From Porodaedalea pini (Eukaryota; Basidiomycota; Agaricomycetes; Hymenochaetales; Hymenochaetaceae): a stretch of DNA of 63,013 nucleotides. The stretch spans positions 1 to 63,013 of the forward strand of contig NBAY01000134.1 of NCBI GenBank assembly GCA_002794775.1, given 5' to 3'. The notes beneath the pieces are model-generated. The model was given only the letters and a program-made list of their open reading frames with translations, did not search any database and was not told the DNA's origin. Shown here piece by piece: positions 1 through 10,541 of the stretch. Within the stretch, counting starts at the first letter, position 1. Each line of letters opens with the position of its first letter. Position numbers and translations under genes: made by a program.

Positions 1-17
1 GATAGTTAATCGCTACA
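1..17 (-). repeat. Element A 3' LTR, first 17 bases only
   Basis: These bases are identical to the outer 17 bases of the A 5' LTR at 14914-14930. The window edge cuts off the rest of this LTR. Confidence 0.8.
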
Positions 18-30
18 TCTCCCGGGGGGC
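18..30 (-). promoter_or_regulatory. Putative polypurine tract of element A
   Basis: On the minus strand a G-rich stretch ending GGGAGA abuts the TGTAG start of the 3' LTR. Element B has the matching arrangement (GGAGA then TGTAG) at 16635-16646. It would prime plus-strand DNA synthesis. The call rests on position and on the match between the two elements. Confidence 0.5.
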
Positions 31-122
31 CAGAAAAAAAGTGTTTGCGGTGTACATGAGAAGGGGTTGAATTGGAAATTAAAGAATGTGTAATGGGCGA
101 GGTTCGGTGCGTTCTGTGGTAT

Positions 123-674
123 TTAGTGGTGCGAAGAAGAAGATGAAGAGGTTGACGGTTCACCGATCAATGCCGAAATCGCACCCTGGAGTTTCATGAT
201 GTGCGCTAATTGGTGTGCGACCATGTCATGGAGGTTCTCGAGTTGGACTGACGGGGCTGGGTGGTGTATGCTCGTCTGTAGGTCTGGGTGCCACGGGATA
301 ATTGCGATCTGGATCAGGTCATGTGTCACCACTGAACGTAGACGCTGGTTGACTGGGAGTTCCAGCCCTTGATTGATGACATACTTGGTGTGGTTATTGA
401 TCAGGGTCGGTCGGGGTCGGAACTGGACGTCGATCGCCATGTACAGGCGCAGGAAGAACTTGTGCACCTTCATGCCGGGCTCGGCGATCGAGCGCCAGAA
501 GCGCTGGTGAGATCCGGAGTGGCGTAGGACGTCCTCGAGAGTGGCCTGACGCGAGTGATGGCGTGCGACAGCAAGCATGAATGATATCGACCAGTTGTGG
601 ACCCCTTGTATGTCATCCGGGCACAGGATTCGGTTGTCATAGAAAGGCTCGGTGCTGGTTCGGTCTGAGCGCAT
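123..674 (-). CDS. Element A accessory ORF 1, unknown protein (183 aa)
   Basis: This is an open frame of 183 codons on the same strand as gag-pol, between integrase and the 3' LTR, ending about 100 bp before the LTR. The start is the first ATG of the frame. The protein is mostly alpha-helical in composition, with an RFWRSIAEPG segment near residue 60, many His residues and a Ser/His-rich tail. I recognise no family. It has no in-frame stop, unlike gag-pol of the same element. It may be cotranscribed with the next upstream ORF (290 bp away). It could also be a spacer ORF that is open by chance, but 183 codons in a decayed element argues for a real or recently real gene. Confidence 0.5.
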   Translation of the reverse strand: MRSDRTSTEPFYDNRILCPDDIQGVHNWSISFMLAVARHHSRQATLEDVLRHSGSHQRFWRSIAEPGMKVHKFFLRLYMAIDVQFRPRPTLINNHTKYVINQGLELPVNQRLRSVVTHDLIQIAIIPWHPDLQTSIHHPAPSVQLENLHDMVAHQLAHIMKLQGAISALIGEPSTSSSSSSHH

Positions 675-964
675 GGTCGGTGAAGGGTAGAAGTGAAGAA
701 AGACAAAGTTGAATTATTCAAGAGGGGGATATTGTAGAGCGGATGATTCTAAATGAACGAAAAGGAGGGGGTATTTTATAGAGACTCGGAGTTATTAATT
801 GGTGCGATGTTCGGTGTAAGAAAAAAAAAATTTGGGCGGAGAGAAAGTAAAATAGAGAGGGTCGGTGTTTGTTGTCATACGAAACGGGGTTCTTTGTTAT
901 TAAAGGAATGGAGGGGTACTCTATTTTGCCTAATGTAACATGAGGCGTTTGAGTCAGGGGGGTT

Positions 965-1843
965 TCAAGAGAAATGCACCGGGTGTTCAGCTTTAGCCTC
1001 CCTGTCCGTCATAGCTGATCCTTCCTGTGCGATCCTTCCATACTCGGCTGCAAATGTCACATTGAAGTCGTTCCACGACGTGATCAAGTTCATGTGCTCG
1101 CCTAGGTTGATCGGTACAATGTGGTGCTCGTTGAGTTGACCGACTAACTGTGAGAGTAGTTCGTGGGCTTTGATGGCTTGTTCCCAAGCGGTTTTGGTGA
1201 GGCGGGCCATTGAGATCGCTGTTTCCTGAAGGGCCGATTGTTGTGCTTCGCATGCTGTACACTCCTGCTCGGCGTCTTCGAGCATTGCTGCGAAGTCGGC
1301 CTGCTCAGCTTCTGCAGAAATCAGCGATTCCCGGGCTTCGTACAGTTGGCTGAGGTATGCCGGTTGGACGTAGGTCACCGTTGCTGCGGCGTTGAACCGA
1401 GAGAGGGTCAGGGCTGATTCGTAGGAGGTCGCCTTCCTGCTCGCAATCCGTCTGAACACCGTGCGGTATACTTCTTCGTACGTGAGTTGTGTGAGCCCCT
1501 CGCAGTCAGGGCTGGCTATGGCGACTGTGGTGCAGAATTGAGACCACGAACCTCCAGCGAGTGCGGGTGACTGCAAGAGTCGCTCTTGTATTTCGGGTGT
1601 GCAGAACGTATAGGCCACGTATATCAGAATCGGGTCTGTGGGCGTGAGCTTATCGAATGCGAACAGTAGTTCCACCGCGAACTTGGCGAATGAGGTCGTT
1701 GCCAGGTCGTACACAACTATCTGCGAGACCCCGGTCGGGCGAGGGTTGGCCAGTGCAAGGTCGCCGGGCGTCGGGTTGGGCATGCAGCACGCCATGCCCT
1801 TGAGGACAATCGCGTGGGGAGGGGTGATGTCGGTACTTTCCAT
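965..1843 (-). CDS. Element A accessory ORF 2, coiled-coil protein of unknown function
   Basis: The frame is open back to an ATG at 1924. I prefer the ATG at 1843 (MESTDITPP), which gives about 292 residues, because the extra 27 residues are Lys-rich low complexity. The N-terminal half has a compact, globular composition. Residues roughly 180-260 are rich in Ala, Glu, Gln and Leu with heptad-like spacing and look like a coiled coil. The gene lies on the gag-pol strand downstream of integrase and diverges from the antisense Zn2Cys6 gene at 2613. I do not recognise the family. The frame carries no stops, in contrast with the gag-pol of element A. Confidence 0.55.
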   Translation of the reverse strand: MESTDITPPHAIVLKGMACCMPNPTPGDLALANPRPTGVSQIVVYDLATTSFAKFAVELLFAFDKLTPTDPILIYVAYTFCTPEIQERLLQSPALAGGSWSQFCTTVAIASPDCEGLTQLTYEEVYRTVFRRIASRKATSYESALTLSRFNAAATVTYVQPAYLSQLYEARESLISAEAEQADFAAMLEDAEQECTACEAQQSALQETAISMARLTKTAWEQAIKAHELLSQLVGQLNEHHIVPINLGEHMNLITSWNDFNVTFAAEYGRIAQEGSAMTDREAKAEHPVHFS

Positions 1844-2612
1844 TGTGGGCAGGGTCGGATGTTGTTTCTTTTTCTTTTTGTCGCTTTCAGTAATGTCGTG
1901 TCTTTTTAAGGACAGTTGCGTCACCTGAGTCGTTTGTGTGTCTGTATCGGGTGGACCTCTCTGTATTGGTCATGCCGTCAGTCGGCGGAGTTCGCATTCG
2001 TTGCGTGTTTCGGGCGATTCATTCGCATGCTTCGGTTGGTCCTTCAGTGGGTGATTTGTGACAGTGATGGTGTCATTTTCTCGTGGTCGGCGGCCGGTTG
2101 ATCAGCAGATTTGGGTGTCTTTTTAGTCCAATGTTTCGTGTTTTATGTGTTTGGTACCGGTCCGTGTCTCTGTATTGCTGGTTGTGATTTTTGTTTGGTG
2201 GTCCTGGTTCGGCGTAGTTATCTTCTTTGGTGTTCGTTTTCTGTTGAGTATTTGTGTGTTGCGTGCCTCGGGGTCCCCTTTTGGTAGGAGCGGGCTTACA
2301 GTTGGCTGCTGGTGTTCAGTGTGTGCCTGGGTTTGTTGTGAGTGATCGGTGGGTTTGTACTGTATTTGGTGTGGTCTGGATCTGCATGTGATTGGCTTTT
2401 GAGGTGTGTGATCGTCGAGAACCGTTTCGGGCGCTTCAGTGATCTTGAAATGACCAGGTTCCATGTCGTGCTTCTCGAGTGCGATCACGGCGCTTGTTCC
2501 GGTCCGGTAACGCGGGGGCGTGATTCCTGTTGGTAAAGATCATCGTAGTTTTCGAAACGTGCCCCCCCTCTACTTTTTACTACCACCTCCTCCGTCTCAC
2601 CTTACCCATTCG
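1844..2612. promoter_or_regulatory. Divergent intergenic region between accessory ORF 2 and the antisense Zn2Cys6 gene
   Basis: This 770-bp stretch separates two genes that point away from each other, so it probably holds both promoters. The plus strand is T/G-rich, which produces long low-complexity minus-strand frames rich in Thr and His (for example 2123-2488) that I do not count as genes. CT-rich blocks at about 2560-2600 precede the plus-strand ATG. Confidence 0.4.
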
Positions 2613-4713
2613 ATGGACAACGCTACGACTCCCAATACCATCCCGTGCACCCCCATGTCTCCCAAGGATGCGGGGGGTTCTTCGACACCGCCACAGGAGA
2701 AGTTGGGGGCTAGCAATCACGCGCCAGGGGCCCCTGGTTTTTTGCAGGAAACTGACGACGGCAACCGAGACGTGGGAGGCGCACTCGTCGGCGCAGATCT
2801 CCCGCGTCCGTTGCAGCTACCGTCGTCCTCGTTGGGCGGAGAAGTGGGCGGAGAGGGAGAACCTGCCGGTGAAGTTGGTGTCTCCCCTGCCGAGTCTGTC
2901 GTGCCGAGTCTCATCCAGCGTGATCCTTTCTTGTCATGTATGGAAGACTTCAACTCGGCTCTCGACGATCTCGAGAAGTCGAGTGAAGAGGCTCGTGAGG
3001 AGGCGATGGCGTATGTACGGGCTACTTGGGTGTGCCACTTGTTTTTGTTTTCTTGTTTTTGCTTCTGATACCCCTTTTCTAGCGCTCCCTTTCTACCGCA
3101 TGGGATGGCGTTTCTGAGCGTGCAAAAGCCACCCATGTCTCGTTTACCGTGATGGACATCCTTTTGGACGTGTTCCGGACTGAGGCTGAGGAGGCGGTGG
3201 AGAACGCGACCGAGGAGATGCTGCCCAAGCGTCTCCAGTCCCTTATTGCTGAGGAGGAGGAGAAGGTGGCCGAGTGTAAGTGCAAACGTGAGCTCGTTGC
3301 TGCCGAGCGTGCGCATGCTGCTGCTGAGGCCCAGGAGAGGGTAGAGCGTCAGGCTCGTGAGGATGCCGAGCGTGCCAAACAGGCTGCAGAGGAGGCGCGA
3401 TTCTGGATCGAGCGTACAGATCTCCTGGTGGCCAAACAGGCTCGGGAAAAGGAGGAGCGCACGGCAAAACTGAGGGGTGTGCGTGAGTCGTTGCGTGCAC
3501 TGTATCCTACAGCGACAGACGAGGAGCTCCAGGGGCGACTCCAACGTATGGTCGGTCCTCCTCTGCCGGTTTCGTCTGCGATCCCTTCCGCTCCTACTCA
3601 GTTGATTCCGCCTCTGCCCCGTCGTGGATCGCGTATGCGTCAGCCTCACCCTCGTCCTGTCCTCGTGCGTTCGGGAGCAGAAAGCGGGGAGGTCGTTTCT
3701 CCCGTGTCGCTGCCTCAAGCTGGTTCAGATGCAAGTGCTGTGTCTCGTCGAGGTACTGGTGGGCCCGCCGCGCCCCCTCATAGGACTTCTGCCACTCCTT
3801 TCCTGGCTGCGCTGGCTGGGACTGTAAAAACCGATCCTTCGACAGTCGGCGGAAGCACCTCATCCACGAAGATACCGCGTGAGGTGACGAAGGTGAACAT
3901 TCCTTTCTGTACCGATCCTGATCTTCATGGTTGACTGTTCCTATGTAGGTTGGTGGTTCGCGCACGCGTTCTGAGGCAGTGGCAGCCAACGTCCCTCCTA
4001 CGAAGCCTGGGACGAAGCGAAAGCTGGTTGTGGTTGAATCCAGCGGCGACGAAGGACCTTCTCGTCCTGGTCCATCCAAGGTTCCGCGTGCTGCGGGTGC
4101 GTCCTCTGCGAGAGATGTGAAGCCTGAAGAGGCTGTTTCTGATGGCCCGGACCCAGATTTGCTCGGAGGTGGGGTACACCTAGGGCGGACTGTTCAGTTT
4201 GCCCTCGCTTGCAATACTTGCATTGTCACGGGCGCGTCATGCGATGGTGTCCCCAAGAGTCGGCGGTGCACCCGCTGTTTGTGGAATAAGGCGCGCTGCG
4301 TCTTCGAGAGGTTCCGCGGGCAGCGTGGTGGTACCCAGCTCGCTCCTCTCGCGCTTTCCATGGCGGACCCGATTGGTATCGGTGGCGCAGTCTGGCAGTT
4401 CGGCGATGTGCCTGATTACTCAGACGCGGCTTCCGTCGACGTCCTGGTCGGGGCGTTGGCTAGGAATGTCGCCGAGTCTTGTGTGTCGATTCGCGAGCGC
4501 CAGGCCGCCGTTCATCGTCGTCTTGAGGCGTATGAGGCTCGTGTCGATGAGCTTATGTGTTGTCTCGGCGAATACGAGGAGGCTGAGGACTGGTTGCTGC
4601 CTATGCCATTCCTCGACAAGGAATCTTTCATTAACTATCGGACCGTTCAAGAGCAGGAGGAGAAGGAAGAAAAGGAAAAGAAGAAGAAGGGAAAAGGGAA
4701 GGGTAGAAAATAG
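2613..4713 (+). CDS. Antisense accessory gene of element A: coiled coil plus Zn(II)2Cys6-type cluster, three exons
   Basis: Proposed exons are 2613-3014, 3083-3892 and 3949-4713, all phase 0, coding for about 658 residues. Introns run GT..AG at 3015-3082 (ending TTTTCTAG) and 3893-3948 (GTGAAC..GTAG). Without them the frame stops at 3066-3068 and 3932-3934. Residues 1-130 are Pro/Gly/Ser-rich. Residues about 155-275 form a long Glu/Ala/Arg coiled coil. Basic patches (KRK near residue 425 and the Lys-rich C-terminus) look like nuclear signals. Residues about 492-521 (4210-4299) read C-x2-C-x6-C-x8-C-x2-C-x6-C, the spacing of the fungal Zn2Cys6 DNA-binding cluster, with RRCTRC in the second half. 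The gene runs opposite to gag-pol, between integrase and the 3' LTR. No stops interrupt it. Function as a DNA-binding regulator is inference. Confidence 0.7.
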
Positions 4714-5975
4714 GGTAGTTTTGGTGTTTGTTATTTATTAAGGGAATTTAGTCTATGGTTGGTACCGCGTTACACTGTGCTTTACGGCGGAAGTATAAGA
4801 CTCGGCTTTTCCTTCCAGGCTCGGTAAAGTACTGCTTTTCATGGATTTCGCGGTTTTGAAGTTTGAGAGTAGGGGTTTGTTGCGTGAAAGGAAATGGAAT
4901 GAGTATGAATATTAAAGAGAATAACGGGGTATCATGATTCAGATTCGGTTCCAGAGTCGGTGTCGAGGATTTCTGTTGGTTGTGGCCGATCCTCGGTGAT
5001 AATACTGAGTTCCGGTTGTTAGTGAATAGGAATCAGATGATTGAGTTCGAGGGAGACGTGTCTAATGGGTCAATACCCTCGTTCCGGTCGAGTTCCGTGG
5101 GTTCCGGATCGCAGGATTCGGGTTGCGTGCGTTCCGGTGTGTCAGGGGCAACGGAATCGACGAAGCGTACTAATAGGGAAGTGTTCGAAGCGTAGCACCG
5201 GCGGAGCACTCGAGATGTGTGGGGGATCGTCGGTGGCTGTGTCGGAAGACACGGAGACGCGCTAATACTAACACGACTTTCTCGGAGCGGGATTGTCCTC
5301 GGGATGGACGGCTGGTCCCTGTGCTCAACAGACGTCGTCTGGAGTGCCAGAGAGCGGGGCGAGATACGGGACTTAATTCAGAAGATAAGAGACGAGAGGG
5401 AATCAAAGTCGAGATAACGAGAACGAAGCGAAACGAGGTAAGGACGGAACGGACGGAACGAGCGCAACGGGCGCAACGCGAATAAAACGAAGTCGAGGTG
5501 AGCGATTTGAGTCACTGAGGCACCGAGGCGTACCTAGAGACAGTCCTGAGAGATAGCACACGAAGTTAGGCGTCGAAACTCGGGGGTGGAATTGCTGCTC
5601 TATCTACAACATTCGACGCTCTATAAATACTAAACAAGTGTCCTGCGTAAACATGAAAGGCGAAATAAAATGAGACGAGTCCTCTATTGTCCTACCACTG
5701 AGCCTCCTGAGTGTTCCTTTGAGCAGCTCCACGATCCGAACTACTGAAAGGCGGGGACGGCGCGTGTTGACTTGGCGTAGCGTCGGTGAGCTTCGGGATC
5801 CTTTGTACAGAGCTGGAACAACCAATGCCGGGCTGCCGCATGTTCGTTAGACAAAGGCAAATGAACGAACCTTTGGCAGGGTCGAGTGGACACGCGCACA
5901 GATAAGTGCACCGGGGTCGGTCCGAGTAGCTGATGCGTGCGATCCGGTCGTTGCGTGCGTTCCGTGTTCGGGTAA
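4714..5975. other. Non-coding stretch of element A between the antisense gene and the integrase tail
   Basis: I see no convincing gene in these 1.26 kb. The sequence is rich in TTCCG and CGGAAC words (for example 5090-5140 and 5440-5480), with an ACGGAACG-type run at 5443-5490. Short open frames on both strands look incidental. The region may hold the 3' ends of two convergent transcripts, pol from the right and the Zn2Cys6 gene from the left. Confidence 0.4.
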
Positions 5976-7500
5976 TCACCGCCGACCCGGGTGTACCACT
6001 TTACTCGATTGCCGAGTCGAGGCTCTTCGACTTCGTGACGTATATCGCGTGCATTCCACTCGTTCCGTGCCCAACGAACCGGTTGGTGTTACATCGGCAC
6101 CGAGCTCCTCCCCTTCGATTTTTGAATGTTTGTTGGCGAGATTGTCGAGTTCTGAATCGGTTTGCTCAACTATCTGGGTGACTGGGGTTGATATGTTGGC
6201 TCGGGGGTGGTACGGGATAACTCTAAAGGCTGCATATCATAGTGCCGAGACTGCGCCTGTGAGTTCTGCAAGTATGTATGATCCTCCAGTTGTTCAGCGA
6301 ACAACTACCATAGGTCCGAGGTATTTGGGTTTGGCTTTCCGGCTTAGTTCCGTGTCGATTTGTGAGTTTCAAACCAGAACCAGGGCTCCAGGGCCAAAGT
6401 CGTAGTCTCGGATCGTGTTTTGGTAGTGTTTTTCGAATTGCTGGATTGATTTGAAGCGAGCGTGCATGACTGCCGAGTGTACTCATTTCAAGTCTTCTGG
6501 TCGACGCTGGAGTGCCCTTGCTCGTGCCGTGAGTAGTTCCGACTGGGATACCTTCGACGTATATACTGGCGACATGTACATTTGTTCGGCCAGGTCGAAT
6601 GGAAGGATCGGCTGGACTCCATGGACCATGTAGTATGGCGAATATCCCGTTGCTTTCTGAATCGTGATCCTCTCCGCCCATATGGCATGGTATGCATGTT
6701 GTGACCATCGAGCTTCGTCATTCCCAGCAAGTTTCATCAGTGTTTCTCTAAGGTCCCTGTGGCGCCGCTCTACGATTCCGTTTGCTCTCGAGTTATAGGG
6801 GGAGATTCGGATATTGTGGACTCCGTATCTTGCCAACATCCTGATTACTTCGCCATCAAATGATGGACCATTGTCTGAAACGATCTTGTGTACATAACCC
6901 CATCGACATATGATGTCCTGGAAGATGAAGTTGGCGATCGATCTCGAGTTGTCGGTGCGTAAGAGTCGGAATTCCGGGTAGCCTGTGAGCGAGTCTCTTG
7001 CCTGGACGATATACCTGAATCCTCCTGATTTGGGCATGAGCATCACGTCTATGTGTACCCTGGTGAATAGTGGCGCTGGTGTTGGGACGTTCGGCGGGAT
7101 TCGTACGTGAGTGAATTGCCAAGTCTGGCACAAGTGACATGTCTTCAGGAACCAATGTATGTCGGAACTCATCATGGGCCACCAAAATCGATTGTGGATT
7201 CGTAGTTGTACTGAAAAGAATCCTTTGTGTCCCAGGTCATCGTGTGCTGACTGCATGACCGAGAATCGGCGATCTCGTGCGAGTACGAGTTGGTGTGGTC
7301 CCGAGTATCGTTTCCTCCAAAGTTGTCCATCTGCGATGAAAAATCGAGTTGCCTTTGTTACGAAGTGTCGAAAGTCGTTGTCTGACATGTCTCCTGGTTT
7401 CTTTGGGTCGCTGAGAAACTCCTTGATTTTTATCAACTCTTGATCGGCTGATTCTGCTGCAACTGTCTGAGGAATGGTGGGAGGGTTGGTAGCGGGAGGA
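5976..7500 (-). pseudogene. Element A integrase region (HHCC, DDE core, GPY/F-like tail), interrupted by TGA stops
   Basis: In one frame I read the zinc-binding region (HDDLGHKG then CHLC near 7125-7230), the catalytic core with VHIDVM, SDNGPSF and a Glu in NGIVERRH, and a C-terminal module with KYLGPMVVV typical of GPY/F integrase tails. The frame is broken only by point stops: TGA at 6483-6485, another TGA about 110 bp further on inside VLV-NSQI, and TAG near 7548 upstream. It then runs to a TGA at 5976-5978. The family splices element DNA into the genome. The catalytic triad looks present but the nonsense codons make it non-functional. Confidence 0.8.
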
Positions 7501-7595
7501 ATGTCTTCAGTGTATGCTACGAATATGAAAGCATACTGATTGTCGATCTATTCTTCGTAGTTTTCGTCGTCTGGAGGGTCGATGTCTGCTCGCTT

Positions 7596-9044
7596 TCATC
7601 GACTGAGTCCGTCTGGGCCTGTATGCCAAGTGCCTGGTACATGGATAATCATGAAGTGGAACAATAAGATTCCAGCGATCCACCGGTTGATCGTTGCATT
7701 TGGCTGGATATCTGGGTTGTTGATCATGCCTTTAATGTACTTGGCGTCGACTTCAATGTAGAAGTGGTCCAGTCCTATTAGGTAGATCCGTGCGTCGTGG
7801 AGTGCCCTCATGAGCCCGAACAGTTCTACTTTTGACTGTGAGTAGTTCTGTTCCCTCTTGTTCCAGGTTGCAGACATAAAACGGGCTGGGAATCGTTCTC
7901 CATTTTCTCCGATCTGTAAGAGAATTGCTCCGTATCCTCGAATCGACGAATCTACGCAGAGGTGGACCGGTCTCCCGCATTTGTAGTTGATCGGCCTGAT
8001 GGCTCCAGACTTGGCGACTGCCTTCTTAAGTTGGTCCATCGATCGCTGTTCGAGTTTTCCAAATGAGAAGGGGACGTCTTTTCCGGTGAGTCGGTTCAGA
8101 TCATATGCCAATCGGGCGAAGTCGTTGATAAAATGCCTGAGGACTCCGGCAGTTCCGAGGAATGATCGAATGTCGGTAATGTCTTCACAAGGAGGCCAGT
8201 CGATGACTTTTTGGACTCGTGCTTCATCTGGGACTCGTCCTGAGTAGTTGCAGGTGTGGCTGACTATCACGGCTTCGGGTGCAGCAAGTACCAACTTCTT
8301 CCCGGACAGAGTCGCCCCAACTACTTTGAATCTTTGGAGGACTCGGTTGATGTCGTTTAGGTGTTCCCATATGAATCGGTGGATTCCTGAATTTTCAGGG
8401 ATGGTCTCATATGATCCATCCTGTAACTCGTATCGCGTGGCCGGCCCTTTTATGGGTACATCGTCAATGTATGGGAACACCACGTCCGGGATTTCGTCCT
8501 TCAGAATGAATGTGACATCAGCGTGCATGATTTGCTGGGAGTTCGTATACCCCATGGGAATCGATGTGAGTCGGAATGCTCCTAGTGGCGTCTGGAATGT
8601 CGTTATGTCCCTACTTCGTATGGCGAGTTTTCTTTGGTCGAATGCTACGAATAAGTCCAAAGTTGTATAACAGGATCGGCCCCCGAAAGACTCAGCGATG
8701 TGTTCTGTTGGATACAGTACCGACGGATCTCGTATCGTGACTGCGTTTAGAGGTTGAAGATTGTGGACTATTCTCAGCGACTTTCCGTCCTTCTTTACTA
8801 CGCAGAACCACCTGGATCGATACGACGAGTTTGACGGTTCGTAAACACCGGACATGATTTTGTCTTTGATGATTGCGACGACCCTGTCGAATATTCCCGG
8901 TGGGATAGGAATATTCTTCAGTACCCATGGAATATGTTCGATCGTTGGGATAAGGACTGGGGCGAAGTAGTCGTAGTCGAGTGCACCCTTTTCTGTTTTG
9001 TCCCACGCAAACGCCATTTCCTGCGTACGGATGACCCACCACGC
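7596..9044 (-). pseudogene. Element A reverse transcriptase-RNase H
   Basis: The open frame holds the RT domain (HIPWVLKNIP, the RWFCVVKKDG block, FQTPLGAF, and the catalytic YIDD at about 8462-8473) followed by RNase H (CVDSSIRGYG) and a connection ending DGLSR at a TGA (7596-7598). Alignment by eye with element B shows that the TGA and the TAG at about 7548 both sit where B has Trp codons (TGG). The coding frame starts upstream at 10541 and is split by the R1 insertion at 9045-10033. The first 55 residues of the longest frame (to 9212) come from R1 and are not RT. Reverse transcription of the element RNA is the family function. Confidence 0.85.
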
Positions 9045-10033
9045 TGTGGAGATCCCGATGCCGCTGGCCTCGGAATCGGCTCTATTAGGTTCGACTCGAC
9101 TCAGGACAGTCTTACAAGTATCCCCGACGCATTTCAGGACAGTTTCAGTGTTTGGCAGTATTAACTCGACGCATACAGCTTGGTTCTGCACCGGTGAGCC
9201 ACCAAAGTCCATTTTGGGTCACATCTGGTATTGTTCCGAGCCTCCCAAAGCTTAATTACTCATGTTCTCGAGTTACGGCTCCGAGTTCTGGCTATTTGGT
9301 GTTGTTTGGCTAGAGCCTCCGGTCTGTCTTTGTGTCCTTTGTATGCCGCTCAGAGGCTCAACCCTCTGTTGGTTATTTAAACACTCATGTAAATGTCTCA
9401 AAAAATACAAGTTTAGTTCCCCCGAGTCAGTCCCAGTCTTTAGTTCTCGTCTCCGTCACCGTTCAGTGTCGTTCCGTCCGTTCCGTCTCGAGTCCCGTTT
9501 TCAGCCAAATCTTGCTTTCGCTATATCGCCCTCAGTTCTTATCCGTTTCCCGAGCTCTCTTCAGATTCTTAATCTCGTCGAAAATCGCTTTCGAACACTG
9601 TCTTTTCTTGCACGATTCCGAGCCCGCGTCGTAGAGCTACAAAAATAGCTTTTGGTTCCGGGAGTTCCGTGTGTTCCGCCAGCCGCAACCAGTGCAACTG
9701 CTATATCTCCGTCAATTCTGCATCGCGTCTCGAGGTCTTTTCAGATTCAGAATCGTCTCGACGAATAGTATCGATTCCTGTCTTCACTGGCGAGTTTCCG
9801 AGCCCGGGTTGTCAAGATCGTAGTTGCTCTTTGTTCTCCGACTGCATTTAGGCACGTTTCGCCGGTCGTCCTTTGTACTCGCGTCCTCGAGTCAACACCT
9901 AGCCCCGAGTATTCTATTACACTTCCCCACACTTCCTGACACTATCCCCTCCATCAGACACGTTAGAGTGAACCCCCAGTGGCCGAACTCAACCAGGTCC
10001 GAGTCTGCCAGTAGACCGTACCATCACCTTTCA
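9045..10033 (+). mobile_element. R1 repeat, copy 1, nested in element A (solo-LTR-like)
   Basis: This 989-bp unit begins TGTGGAGATC and ends CCTTTCA. It is flanked by the 4-bp duplication ACGC (9041-9044 and 10034-10037). Removing it with one ACGC rejoins the minus-strand pol frame exactly (LA then WW at the junction). Insertion plus duplication is 993 bp, a multiple of three. It matches 25063-25991 (inverted) and 47962-48911. TG...CA ends and no coding domain suggest a solo LTR. A TATTTAAA stretch lies near 9375. Confidence 0.8.
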
Positions 10034-10541
10034 ACGCGAGATCCTTTTCTTCAGGGAGTAGGAATCTGGCCGGGTCTATGTTCATTTCGTCGTATCGTTC
10101 CTGGGTGAGTCTTTTCCCAGGTGAGAATGGTGGCGGATGGGTCGGCAGTTCCAGAAGGTCCTTCAGAGGATTGGGGTGTTGTGTCCTGGTGATTCGATAT
10201 TCTTTGGGGAGTGTGGTTGGAACCAGCTTTATACGATCGGCGACCTTTTTGTACTTGTAGAATGGCTGAGTCATTCGGCGGGTCTGATTTTTTCGAGGAA
10301 GTAGAGATTCATTGTTGTATGGGTGATTAATGGAGAATAGTCCTGTTCTGCCGTTCGTTTGTATTTTGTTGTTTTTTGTATTTTGTTTTGATTTTACGCC
10401 TCCCTTTTCCGTGATGGTGATTTCAATAGACTGCCTGTCAAAAGAAATATGTACTGCATCTGACTCCGGGATATTCGTGGTATAGCATGGTTGCGTCTCT
10501 GGTTCATCTCGTTGATATTGTACCGATTCATCGACTATCAA
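10034..10541 (-). pseudogene. Element A pol N-terminal segment (linker before RT)
   Basis: This minus-strand frame shares the reading frame of the RT-integrase ORF. It contains the Lys/Pro-rich linker with KRLTQERYDEMN, which element B matches with GKFTQERLDAMD, and is cut by R1 at 10033. It lies in the -1 frame relative to gag-protease, which ends around 10540-10577. The frame change occurs at a run of five T (minus strand, near 10545) and may be a programmed shift, because element B changes frame in the same direction between protease and RT. Confidence 0.65.

Noticed and set aside
2123..2488. 121-codon minus-strand frame in the divergent spacer of element A
   Set aside because: Its Thr/His/Gln-rich composition comes from the T/G-rich strand. 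No domain is visible.
9045..9212. Apparent N-terminal extension of the A reverse transcriptase (first 55 residues from 9212)
   Set aside because: It is read from the R1 insertion, which happens to keep the frame open. Copies of R1 elsewhere show it is repeat sequence.
9262..9648. Plus-strand 128-codon frame, with similar frames at 25463-25834 and 48148-48435
   Set aside because: All lie in R1 copies, are Ser/Arg/Phe-rich low complexity and are not conserved as protein between copies.
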